A stretch of 64,000 bases of DNA from Tigriopus japonicus (lineage: Eukaryota; Arthropoda; Copepoda; Harpacticoida; Harpacticidae): positions 7,775,666 through 7,839,665 of the forward strand of contig CM021321.1 of NCBI GenBank assembly GCA_010645155.1, given 5' to 3'. The notes under the pieces were generated by a model. The model ran no database searches and was not told where the DNA came from. It was given only the letters and a program-made list of their open reading frames with translations. Positions 36,548-47,364 of this stretch are shown piece by piece; the first letter of the stretch is position 1; every line of letters begins with the position of its first letter. A program made the translations under genes and the position numbers.

Positions 36548-37039
36548 TAGGGACGGGCAAAAAGTGTAAAAATATTTTTGGTAACATAAATACATTTATT
36601 TGCCTTTTTGCACTTTTCGCCTTTATTTGCACGATTTTTTTACGAATTCGGCCTAAAATTAACAAATTGTTGAGAGTTAGCTATTTTTTCTGTGCAAATA
36701 TTTACGTTTGGAAGCTTTTTTTTTCAAATTTGAAAACTAAATCTGATTTTATGGCTCCCAGCGTAGGCTAGCATGGCATTGATTACTACTACTTCAATAT
36801 CTAAATTTTGCTCATCAAGATTGAAAAATAACAAGCAGATGACAAGAAAGTATCTGAAGCTTTTTGTTTCAGAAATTTCAGTCTTTTTGCGATTTTTTTA
36901 CAATTTATTTCCGCTTTTTTTTTGTTTTTATTTGCGCTTTTGACCTTTTTTGCACTTTATTTTACGATTTTAGGCTGATTTTTGTGCAACTTTTGGTAAC
37001 CAAAATCTTGTTTTGATTTGCACTTTTTGCCCGTCCCTA
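36548..37039. mobile_element. Non-autonomous hAT-like element (MITE) with 8-bp target duplication
   Basis: 492 bp bounded by inverted ends TAGGGACGGGCAAAAAGTG and its reverse complement, flanked on both sides by the identical octamer CTCATTAC (36540-36547 and 37040-37047). Eight-bp duplications and termini starting (C/T)AGGG are hallmarks of the hAT superfamily. The interior is T-rich with recurring TTTGCAC motifs and encodes nothing. Confidence 0.85.
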
Positions 37040-37522
37040 CTCATTACCAATCAAATTTTTAACAACCACCTTTTTGAGACACGTGTTCAAAGACCTGAAG
37101 AAAATCTAAAAATATCCAGTTCTGAAGAGCATTTATGGCTAATTCTAAACCACTTGAACCTCTTCAACAAATAGTTGGGAATGTTTACCGTTAACGCGTT
37201 CCTATTCCACTTTCAAGTAGCTCGCAGGCTCTCCAATGGGCATAAATGTGTTGTTGACCAAAATAGAACGTTTTGTAAGCCCTCCAAGCAAAGCTCTGAC
37301 GCATTTCAGAAGAATGGAGAACCTCATATCCTCTCTTTTTTATGGTACCTTTCCAAAGCCAGCTCAATGGACAAAGACGACCTTGAACTAAGCTTCTGTT
37401 TTTTATGCTCACATGAGCCCCTTCATGCAATTGATTAGCGAGGTAGAGGGAATCTTACACGTGACTCACCAAAATCGTCTATTCCTTGGTGTCACTACTC
37501 ATCCGGTGAGTATCATGAGAAT

Positions 37523-37762
37523 ATGACGACATTCGGCCAACGTTTGACTTGGGATGACGAACAAGAAGAGGATGGTGATGATGATGATGATGATGATAGT
37601 AATGGTGATTATGGCTCTTCGAGCGAGTCTTCTTGCATGCGGAAACGACGAGGAGTCAAAAAGCAGTACATTGAACTGGGCCAGATGAATCAAAGATCTT
37701 GCTTGCCACCGTCTCTAGACGATCACCCTCGTCGTCCAACAGGTGCCTTAATGAGCCAATGA
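37523..37762 (+). other. Small ORF over a GAT microsatellite
   Basis: An 79-codon frame from an ATG, with an Asp run produced by a (GAT)n tract at about 37571-37598, followed by a basic Ser-rich stretch. No recognised domain, splice context or conservation can be judged; it may be noise or an isolated exon. Confidence 0.15.
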
Positions 37763-38194
37763 TCAGGTTTTATGGTAATGGCTTAAACATTCGGATCAAA
37801 GTAGATCGATCGTTCGGGGAATAAATCAGGATGTGGTCGTTCACAAACAGGATTTGGAAGTCGCAACCACCATCCATACCACCCCTGCATGGCTTTGAGG
37901 AGGGGTCAACAACTGAGAACTCGTTGCATCAAGGAAAGGAACGGTTGTTGAGAGTCTGGTCGTTGTGCAAACGTTAAACGGGTTCTGGAGACACCACAGT
38001 CAATTCCTACATGGTTGGACATGATGTTAATTCTTTTTACGTATAGATGACCTTTAAAATATATGTTGGATGGCTGTTCACCACTGTGAAAAGCGTACAT
38101 CGAGTCCTGTCAAAAACCGCAAACTCAGGACCGTCAAAACTCGAAAAATGTGACGGTAAGCCGTTATTGAATGTGGAATCAGGATGATTCCTAG

Positions 38195-38200
38195 TTTATT
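38195..38200 (-). terminator. Poly(A) signal of the convertase gene
   Basis: AATAAA on the - strand about 320 nt past the stop codon at 38519. Assigned by position. Confidence 0.4.
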
Positions 38201-38518
38201 CAAGAATAATAGGTTTCTAGAATACATAGAATATAATAGAATGCCCGTTGATCAGTCTGGAGCTGTTGATGGGGATTTCTTAAATAATTAGAATGAATAT
38301 ATATGTGCACTAATCTTCAAAGAGAACATGACCATTGCCAAGAGAAGTTTCGCTTCAAACAGACGTGGATGAATGCTGGAATTCCGGAATTCTGGAATGG
38401 CACTTTGTACGTTCACAGTTCGTGGTTTTTGATATAATCAAGGATTTAATGCCTAGATTTGAGCAGTCTGAAATCTGAATGAACACTTGAAGAAGCTTGA
38501 GACGATTCATCGGTCTCA

Positions 38519-40774
38519 TCATTGCAAATACACGTCTTCTAGCCTTGTAGCTTTCGTCTCTGTCCTACTCGACGGAGTTTCTTCCGCATTATTTTCTTTC
38601 TCGTTGTCGTCGTCCTCCATTGCCAAGCTAGTTATTGACGAATCGTCACGCTTCAGACGTCTGAAAGAACTGAAAAAGTTGGGGAAAGAAAATGCCGGCT
38701 TTGAGGGCTGAAACGAGAAACTAGCCGGAATATTGAAGAGTGTGGACTGTTTTCCTGTCCGAGTACTGCCCACATTTCTTGGCACACGAACAGGATTGTC
38801 TTGGGTGCCGTAAAAGATCAGCTGCCACTTCCTGAGAATGCCCTGTTTGGCCCTTGTGGGCGGATCTTGCCCCATATTCATGACCTCCAACTTCCACACA
38901 CCAGTGGGGTTCTCGCCCCAGAAGTGAACCGAGAGGAAAGGCCACTCCTCAAAGGTCGTGGCGAAGGAATCGCGAGGTCGTGGGAACAACAGAGTCGACC
39001 TAGTGCCTGATGGTGAGGTCAAAACAATCATCAAATTGCCCCGGGGGTAATACCGTAGAGAAATTTTGCATTGCACATGTTCGAGAAACTGTACGGAGTT
39101 TATTGAACCTCCACAGGCATCGGACCGGGTGGACACTGTGGCCGGGATGCCGGTATCATCCGGAATCGACAGATCGGCGACCATGACACCACTTTGACAG
39201 ATGTGTTGTTGGGGCAATGACTTCCAGGATCGGGCCAACTCGGTCATTTTTCCTGCGTCCATGAGACCGTAGCCAAACTTGTGAGAGAACTTTCGGCCAG
39301 CCCCGTTGGTAAACCAACCCGATTCCTGGGTTAGAGGCTCATGTCGGGAGGACATGACCACAAGGTACTGCATATCTCGCCATGTGAGATTAGGATTGGC
39401 CTCCAGCGCAAGAGCAGCTACGCCCGCGGCAATGGGTGCACTAGCGCTAGTACCAGTGTGGGAATCGGTGCAAATGTGATCGGACCTAAGTCTGGCATCT
39501 TGATCGACAGTGGTAATACTACCATCACGGCCTGGAGTACCCGAGCTGTAGGTAGTGGCCAGGGTTGATGAGCATTCCTCCAAGTACCAAGGTCGATAAC
39601 CTCCTTGGGTGGCCGAACTGATTGAAAGTGTAAAGATTGAGTTGGTGTAGCCATCGCAATTGCAATTATCCAAGTGTCTGCCTCCATTACCCGATGCCCA
39701 CACAAAGATGGAACCCTTGCCATGACGACCTCGAACCACTCCATTGAGAAAAGCTCTCTTGGCCAAGGGTCCAGGCCCATCAACGGTCTTGCCATCATCT
39801 TCAGGACCCCAGGAGGCAGAGTAGATGTCCACGTGGTTAGGATTGAGACTTAATGCGCGAGCTTCCACTGCATCGTTAACCACACCATCGAGCATGCGAA
39901 CTCCGCCAATGCTTGCATTGTATGCAATCCCCACCCCACAGAATCCATTATCAGCGGATGCTGCCACTTCTCCAGCACATCGGGTGCCATGCTTGTTATC
40001 TCCGTTATCTTGAGGCATGGGATCGTGGTCATTCCCGTTAATATCAGTGGAAGCTAACGGGTCATAATTTTGAATGAGATCAGGATGATTAGTCTGAATT
40101 CCATCGTCCAAAATGGTCACAACTACGCCCTTGCCAGTGTAGCCATTAGCCCAAGCCGGCGCTACATTCATGTCATATCCTCCATTAGCCCCACGATTGA
40201 GATGCCACTGTTGCGAATACATCGGATCGGTGGGAAGGGAGTTCGAGGAACGAACAAATTGAAAGGTGTCTTGTCTCTTAAACACTTGCTTCGAGGGTTG
40301 TTCATCCTCGTTCTCCTCAAAGATGTCGTCCCACAGGGGTCGCTTGGCGAGCCTGACATTACCGCTATGTTCACTAATCAAGTTAGCATCCAGAATTTGA
40401 CCATCACGTTTGACTCGCCTTCTCTCCGTCTGTTGGGCAAACCATTCGACTTCCGGCTCCTCAGTGAGAAGAATAGAATGAGTTCGAGATGGAATTGAGC
40501 TGCGCTTGCGCAAACGAGCGTGTTCAAAGAGGAAATAATTGTCGAGGGTTCCAATCTGGCCGAGGTTCACAAACCCATGCTTGGATGCAAGTAGATTGGC
40601 AGTCTCTTCGCCTTTAGGGATGAATAGGGCAAACTGGTTGTGAAAGATCCCTCTATCTCCGTCAAATCCTGCGCATTCTGTCCACAAGAGCAGAGCACTA
40701 CAAGACAATAACAGCACCAACGAATTCTGCAAATGTTGCATCAACGAAGATTGGGACTGCTTCAGACGGGACAT
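38519..40774 (-). CDS. PC1/3-like proprotein convertase (kexin/furin family)
   Basis: A 751-aa secreted serine protease in one exon, starting at the ATG of MSRLKQSQSS (an upstream in-frame TTG is not preferred). It cleaves prohormones at dibasic sites in the secretory pathway. Order: signal peptide with a Leu-rich core (residues about 22-34), prodomain, cleavage site RRRVKR at 118-123, subtilisin-like catalytic domain with triad blocks ILDDGIQTNHPDL (Asp), NKHGTRCAGE (His) and HTGTSASAP (Ser), and oxyanion WASGNGG with Asn. The Asn argues against PC2, which has Asp there. The P domain follows (SVHFWGENPTGVWKLE resembles PC1/3). No Cys-rich region or membrane anchor, unlike furin. The conserved RRGDL motif of the P domain reads PRGNL. 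Odd: an enlarged spacer with further dibasic sites after the prodomain, and no introns. PC1/3-like is preferred over furin-like, with moderate certainty. Confidence 0.9.
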   Translation of the reverse strand: MSRLKQSQSSLMQHLQNSLVLLLSCSALLLWTECAGFDGDRGIFHNQFALFIPKGEETANLLASKHGFVNLGQIGTLDNYFLFEHARLRKRSSIPSRTHSILLTEEPEVEWFAQQTERRRVKRDGQILDANLISEHSGNVRLAKRPLWDDIFEENEDEQPSKQVFKRQDTFQFVRSSNSLPTDPMYSQQWHLNRGANGGYDMNVAPAWANGYTGKGVVVTILDDGIQTNHPDLIQNYDPLASTDINGNDHDPMPQDNGDNKHGTRCAGEVAASADNGFCGVGIAYNASIGGVRMLDGVVNDAVEARALSLNPNHVDIYSASWGPEDDGKTVDGPGPLAKRAFLNGVVRGRHGKGSIFVWASGNGGRHLDNCNCDGYTNSIFTLSISSATQGGYRPWYLEECSSTLATTYSSGTPGRDGSITTVDQDARLRSDHICTDSHTGTSASAPIAAGVAALALEANPNLTWRDMQYLVVMSSRHEPLTQESGWFTNGAGRKFSHKFGYGLMDAGKMTELARSWKSLPQQHICQSGVMVADLSIPDDTGIPATVSTRSDACGGSINSVQFLEHVQCKISLRYYPRGNLMIVLTSPSGTRSTLLFPRPRDSFATTFEEWPFLSVHFWGENPTGVWKLEVMNMGQDPPTRAKQGILRKWQLIFYGTQDNPVRVPRNVGSTRTGKQSTLFNIPASFSFQPSKPAFSFPNFFSSFRRLKRDDSSITSLAMEDDDNEKENNAEETPSSRTETKATRLEDVYLQ

Positions 40775-41217
40775 TTTTAGCCGAAAAACTTGAAACAATG
40801 GTAGTTGAAGCTGTTGTTCTTTTCGGGATCGTTATGGTTGGTTGCTTAGATGGCAGTGGTGATAGCAACGACAACTGCTATTTATTTCATGTGGTTGGAT
40901 AACAATTGCTTGGCACCTGTTTACTGAATTCCGTCGTTGCTTCCTCGGATTTATTGATGCATCATCATTTTCTGTCTGAACGAATTGCGATAAAACTTTG
41001 GGTTGGTTCAATGCTTACAAGAGTCAACTTAAAGTGCTTGATCTTCAAGACAGAATCTTGCATCAACACTTCAAATCACAATTTGATTAAAACATCAATC
41101 GAAAATAACTAAAACACATGATCGTCCAAGACACTTTTAGAGCTGATGGATTTGGGCACAAGATCTTGAGTAACTATTGGTAGTTGTTGCTAGTGGAGCC
41201 TGGTGCTTAAACCCAAA

Positions 41218-41823
41218 ATGAAGTTGAACAATTGGAGTCAAGTCAACCAACTCACGAGCTATCGAAGAGCGACTTGGGATCCCAAAAAACCCTTATCAAC
41301 TAATTCCAATCCTGCTCCTGAAACCTCCAAATGCCCACCAACTTCATCGCAACAACATTGCGGACGGGATTCAAGAGTTCGTCGTGGGAGATGGAATCCG
41401 AACAGATTCATCGTACTCCCGACCATTTTGCCTCGCAGAGCTGCTAAGTTATGACAACACCACGGGCCAACGGCGCGAACAAACGTCATCAACATCAAAG
41501 ATCTTCTACTCGACAGCTCTGGTATCTACAGGAGTATCTCTGTATCTACTACATTCAACAGTGAATGTACCTACTTCTATCTAAACGTACCTACCGACAA
41601 CTCCCTCCGATACACTCACTCAGTGTTCTGGTACCACGACAATCTGTTGTCAATGCGCGGGGCGCCAAAGACTTTGAACACGAGTGAGTTCTTAAACACA
41701 TTGATCGATGAGAATTTGCAAATCATCCGTCGATCACAAGCATTCCAAACTTTGGAGACTGATATTTGTCCAATGGCAACAACGGAAGTTTCAGAGAGTT
41801 TGGTCGAATTCAACTGTTCTTAG
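41218..41823 (+). pseudogene. Orphan frame interrupted by one TGA
   Basis: A 202-codon frame from an ATG in good context (AAAATGA) to a TAG, broken once by TGA at 41452-41454. The second half contains DLLLDSSGIYR followed by two beta-strand-like stretches, which recalls the F-strand region of arthropod Ig proteins of the beat type, but the key Cys after Tyr is missing. It may be a decayed Ig gene, two separate exons, or chance. Not recognised with confidence. Confidence 0.25.
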
Positions 41824-42339
41824 AATGTCGGGAGTGAAAAGTGAAAAAAGTTACCCAGGAAGCCAGTTTCAAGAACTTTGAAACTTGATTTTTACTTTGG
41901 TGGGTGGGGATATCGATGGGCTAATATGAAGATTTGATTGATTGATTTGATTGATTTATTCTTCAGGGACTCATATTGTGTAAGGTTATTAGTAATATGA
42001 TAAAAAGTTTGAATTTGAAGCTATGTTTTGTTTTTGCATCCTCATTCCAAACGCATCCAAAAAATATTGATAGTTGAAAAGATTTTTGTTCGCTTGCAAA
42101 AATGGCTTTATGTTACATCCACCAAATCAAGATCTTTAACAAAACATTTAGCAAACGGATTAGCTAAAGCTCAAAACTTCTGTTAACATTAAAGGGTTGC
42201 ACGAGTGCACTGTAATTCAAAGAGTATAGTCATGAATTGCACCATTACATTGAGGTTTTGCTAATAGCGGAATACAAAGCACCCCAAAAGCAAAAAAGGG
42301 AGATTCAAAATGAAACTTCAATAGTTTTCGATTGAAAAA

Positions 42340-44110
42340 TATAACTAAATAACTGATAAAAGTAATGACAACCCTTGTATAGTGGGTTGGTCAGGAATAG
42401 TTTTTAAAAATTTGTCCAATCCTGCCTCAAATGCTGTTAGAGGACCAGCTCCTACATATTCCCGACGAAGGCAAATATGCAACAAATTGAACAATGAAGG
42501 AGCCCGATAAAGAAGAGAGGAGGACTTCATTGTTCGAACTAGCCTTGATTCCTTAGGATTTGGAGGTGCTCTCAGAGCGCACGTAAAACCTCTACGATCG
42601 CTACAACTGATCTCAAATCCTGGGTTAGGACAGAACCCATGAATGCTCTTGAAAACATACAGTATCAGATAGATACCTTTCATACATTCTCTGAGTACTG
42701 TACAGCCCTAACTTCTTGAGCCTCTCCCAATACGAGGCTCTTTCATTCCTGTGATGTTCCTAGTAAAATATCTTTGGACCTGCTCGACCTTCTGCAAATC
42801 TGCTGAACTCATTGGAGCCCAAATGGGCGAGGCATATTCAAGATGCGGCTGTACAATCGATTTGTACAGAGTTAGCATCGTAATACTATCTCTGGACTTG
42901 AAAGTGCGATAGATCCAGCCGCACGTTTGAAATGCCTTCCCCACTTTCAACTGGATATGCTCATCAAACTTTCCATCATCTTGGACGACAACTCCCAAAT
43001 CTCTCATGGACGATACCTGCTCAATATCACAACCTCCAATGTCTTTGAGAGGAACATCTAATTTTGACGCCCCATACGTCATTGTGCGGAATTTCATCCC
43101 GTTCAATGCCATATTACTCTGACCAACCCAAGAGTAGACTTTCTCCAAGTCCGCAACTAAATATTTTGAGTCCTGACCATTCCTTCCACAAACTAATTTT
43201 GTGTCATCAGCATATGAAGAAATACTGGCTTTTGTTCTAAACTTCTGGAGAGGAGCAATAAAGAAAATAAACAAGAGCGGGCCTAAAATTGAACCTTGCG
43301 GAACACCTGACTTGACATAATACGTACATGCCTCTAAAAGATCCCTCAACTTTAACTATTTGCTTCCTTTCGCTTATAAAACTGTCAATCCAATTCAGGA
43401 CCTTACCCTGGACCCCAAACTCTTTGAGTTGATCGAGCAAAAGACCATGATCTACCTTATCAAAGGCCTTGGCAAAGTCAAGATACACTACATCAACTGA
43501 CTCGTGACTTTCAAGCCCTTCAATGATTTGCTCAATATGATCAACCAATTGGGTTACTGTACTAAAATGAGCTCGAAACCGCTGCTGTCCAGAAGGAATT
43601 AAATCATGGACTTCCAAATAATCTACAAGCTTGGACTTCATAATCTTCTCAAAAACCTTTGCAACGCTGGAGGTCAGAGAAATGGGCCTATAATTACTAG
43701 GGAGTGACTTATCTTCGTCCTTAAAAATTGGAACGACATGAGCTACTTTTAGAGAAGAGGGAAACTTGCCCTGTTCTAAGATGCAACGCATCAAGTAGGG
43801 GAAAATTGGGGCAAGAATATGTGAGCATTTCATCATAAACTGAGATGTTACACCATCAGGTCCAGGAGAACTCGAGAGCTTTAAGCTCTTGATGGCCTCA
43901 AAAGCATCTTAATCTGTGACTACCAGATCCTCCAATCGATTATCCTGACTATCAGTGCCAGTCTCATCAACAACATTGCTACACTCATGGCCTACTCTGT
44001 CTACCCTTTTTGGAATTGAAAATACACTTGAGAACTGATCTCCAAGCATATTGGCCATAACCTCACTATCATTGACGGTTTTACCACCGACCTCAAAAGG
44101 TCTCACAGGA
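42340..44110 (-). mobile_element. Decayed, 5'-truncated non-LTR retrotransposon (CR1/Jockey-like)
   Basis: On the - strand it encodes pieces of reverse transcriptase: NYRPISLTSSVAKVFEK, VYLDFAKAFDKVDH, SGVPQGSILGPLLF and SYADDTKL, then the C-terminal region with QPHLEYASPIWAPM. The frame is broken by an in-frame TAA near 43910, a frameshift near 43345 and another near 42700. The endonuclease domain is absent (5' truncation near 44110). The motifs place it in the CR1/Jockey group; the exact clade cannot be settled by eye. Confidence 0.85.
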
Positions 44111-44355
44111 GGATTTTTAAATGAAACTTATGATTAGAGCAGAGAAAAAATTAAAAAAAACAAGTTTTTTTAAATGTAGAAAAAACCGGCAAAAAAGTAA
44201 AAAAAAAGTTGGCCAATCTTAAAAAGCTTTAATGCTTGGTCAAGAACGTATATGCTACAAAATCCATGGAAATCTGCAAACAGGTAGTGCTTCAATGTGT
44301 TGCAATGAGTGCCATGCATTTTAATGATGGAAGAGTTTAGATAATTGTAATTATA

Positions 44356-44556
44356 GGCCGCATGTCAACGCACTTAATTCAAAAGCGAAAGTATAGCAAA
44401 ATCAAGTTGAATTAGCATTCGTCGAGTATATACTCTCCCCAGATGCTGCATTTCAAACACGGGAGTTGCAACAAGTATATACTCGAGGCCGGATAACTGA
44501 CTTGATTTGATTTTGGTATACTCTCGCTTTTGAATTAGGTGCGTTGACATGCGTCC
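44356..44556. mobile_element. Foldback MITE, 201 bp
   Basis: Ends are inverted copies about 50 bp long, starting GGACGCATGTCAACGCAC, followed inside by AATTCAAAAGCGA. A second inner inverted pair is based on CGAGTATATACT. No ORF is present, and no clear target duplication. Confidence 0.65.
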
Positions 44557-45440
44557 TTTATCGACGTCAACTCTTTACGAAATGAAAGCACACATATGAA
44601 TATTAATATTACTTTTGGAACTCCATTGCAAGGTCGATTACAAAGTCAACCATGTATGAAAAGGTACTTTTTTGAAATCATATTTGGCAAATAAACTAAT
44701 TTTTAAATTGCCTCAGTCTTGTTCCTGCCAATGAACTCTCCATTAAATGAACTGTATTCGTGGCAGTGTTTTGTTCAACTATGAGAATTGTAAGAAATGG
44801 ATTACTCAGGCCCAGTTTTGAAACAACTTTTTTTCTTCTTTCCGCTGTGGCCAACTCTGACCAATGAAGTGGGCCCCAACGGTAAGAAAATAAAGTTGTC
44901 ACAAAACTAAGCCTGACTAATCCATAAGATCATTGCGGCCAAGGTAGTTCCAAAGATCTACCGTAAATTTCTTGGAGGAGGGACATCCAATTCTAGTATT
45001 TTGGGTCTTGCAACACCAACTTTCGTGCTCTTTTAAAAGCTTGTTTTGTGAACAATGAATCGTGAAATGATTACGCGATTTGCTTGTGCTTTCTTCATGT
45101 CATTGGTGAGAGCGTTGCAACGTTGGAGATGGGTCTCTTTCATTTGGCCTGTCAACAGAGGTCTCTCCACCCTCATAAGGCTCTTTCCACCAGCCTTTTT
45201 CACTGCTTGCGTCCACTCCTAACCTTTCTCTCAATATTCTGGGACCGCCTTACGGCATATACAATGGGTCTGGACACGCCCACTTGGTAGGAAGTCTGTG
45301 TTGGCGTTTGGCCGGCGTCCAAAAGTGCGCAGATCGAAATTCGTTTGTCCTTCTCCATTTTGAATGTCTTGGTAAATATAGTAGCTAGAACCTTCTTTTT
45401 TGTGTTGATTGATAGCTTTGTCTTTACGCTATATCATAAC

Positions 45441-46420
45441 CAGGGGTGCACTTTTCATGAAAATGCACTTTTTACACGTTTGGCCGGTTTTTTGCTTTAT
45501 TTGCACTTTTTGCCGTTTTTCCACGTTTTTGCAATTTCCGTGATTTTTTGCTAATATCCTGCTTTTTGGCCAGAAATTTCAAAAAAATGAACATTTTATT
45601 CCAAATGCCGTGTAAAAAAACTTTCTGTCAAAAAAAATCAGCATGGTTAAAAAATTAAAATATTGTTGATTGTTCCAAACATTGAAATCGGCTTCATTTG
45701 TTGGGGTAAATAGTTTACCTTATGGGCTGGCAATTTAAATCATGTTGGTGAACACTATTATTTTTTGCTGAAAATTCAATTTATTTGACATTAATAACAA
45801 CTATGCTCAACAAAAACAATCAATGGGTAGAAAGAAACGTTGAATAAACATAGAAAATAATAGTAATTAACCTACCCACTTAAATCAAAACAAAAATGAC
45901 CAAAAGCACTTGAAAAACTTCATCAAGTATGGTTCTTGAGTATAAAAAACTCCTTTGGCTTGAATATTAAAAATGAAGTCAAACGTTTAAAAGGTTAGAT
46001 AGACATTGCATGTATATGCATATTTATCTTTTACAATTAAACTAAGTAAAGCCACATCAACAATCCTTGAGTATACTCTCAGACGATCAGCTGTCGTTTT
46101 TGAAAAAAGCTACAGCTCTGTTGAGAGTGTACTAAAGGACCATCAATTTGATCAAAGTTTGGTGTACTGTAAAATCTGACTTATGTATGTTGACATGTGA
46201 CTCAACATTGGGAGAAATGCATTTCTGATCTTTTTTGACTTAAAAAGCATTTTTGGAACAACCAAGGTGCATAGCAATTTTCGTGTATTCCCAAATGAAC
46301 CAGATCAATCAACCAATTTCATTGTATTTCACAAAAAAATGTTTGCACTTTTTTGCACTTTTATTTGCACTTTAATCTGCATTGTTTGGTCTTTTTATTT
46401 GCACGAAAAGTGCACCCCTA
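45441..46420. mobile_element. Non-autonomous hAT-like element, 980 bp
   Basis: The left end CAGGGGTGCACTTTTC and right end GAAAAGTGCACCCCTA are inverted. Flanking octamers ATCATAAC (45433-45440) and GTCATAAC (46421-46428) agree in seven of eight bases. The interior has subterminal TTTGCACTTT repeats like the element at 36548 and no transposase frame. This fits an internally deleted hAT. Confidence 0.75.
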
Positions 46421-46569
46421 GTCATAACACAAAATAGTTTGTCCACCACAACCCAACCTTCAGCTATTGGACAAGCACTGAGTGTAAAGATGTTTTCGTT
46501 ACACCCGGTAAACCAATTTTTAATCAAGCTCGGAAATTTTCAATAATCTTTTATCAAGTCTGTTGAGTA

Positions 46570-46728
46570 GTGATGCGACCAAATAAAAAGTGTCGCCGTT
46601 TTTTACCCACAGTCTATGTCTCTCCTTATTTTATGGAAGTCGGATTGTGTTACAGTTTTTGACCAAAAAGCTAAACAAGGGCAAATGTGGCAACACTTGG
46701 CCGAAAAACATTATTTGGTCACATCAGT
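46570..46728. mobile_element. Possible short MITE
   Basis: Short inverted ends, TGATGCGACCAAATAA against TTATTTGGTCACATCA with one or two mismatches, enclose about 125 bp with no ORF. The inverted repeat is short, so chance is possible. Confidence 0.35.
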
Positions 46729-46988
46729 ATCTGTAACTGAATTTGTCCGACCGAAATAATTTCCAAAATGTTCGATAAGAAGCGTGAAGTTTCGATGTGT
46801 AACACTGAGCGTTGGTTCATTTCCGCACCCTTCTCATCAGACCCTTTTGCCAAGATTTCCAATATTCTTGATACTTCCAATTTTGACAGCGATCGTCCAT
46901 TGGCAAGCTTGGATTAGCATCTCCAAATTAAGTATTTCAAGTCTGGAACAGGTTCAAAGACAGTTCGCAAATTCATTGCATTAAGATC

Positions 46989-47364
46989 GAATGTTATTCT
47001 GAATTGGCATTGGTGGTGTGGGAGAAGCTACTAAGGAATCAGCAAGAGTTTGGAGTTTTCATGGAACGAAATCTCAAGGAGAGCTTTGAGCATGTTGATT
47101 TCTACATGAATGTCCCATTTCCAATGAAAAGTATCAATCATACTTTTGAAGCAATCCGAAGGGGAAGAGTTGCCTTTGCGAAATCTGATGACAAAATATA
47201 TGTTTTACTTTGTGGGGTTCACACCTTATCATAGGGAAGCGTTGAAATTGAATTCTATTCCAAAGTATGTTCTTTTTGTTCCCATTTTTGATAATGTAGA
47301 TGTTCTTGGAACTTTTGTAAATTTTGTTGCCCAGACTCTTTTAATCGCTAGGATCATGTGTTGA
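46989..47364 (+). pseudogene. Possible receptor-gene remnant
   Basis: Two adjacent open frames shifted relative to each other. The first has a block ending INHTFEAIRRGRVAFAKSD, which loosely recalls the ligand-binding half of ionotropic receptors (a gly-preceded 'R-G-x-x-A-F' segment); the second continues YHREALKLNSIPKY. No start codon, splice site or pore segment is present. Weak evidence. Confidence 0.2.
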
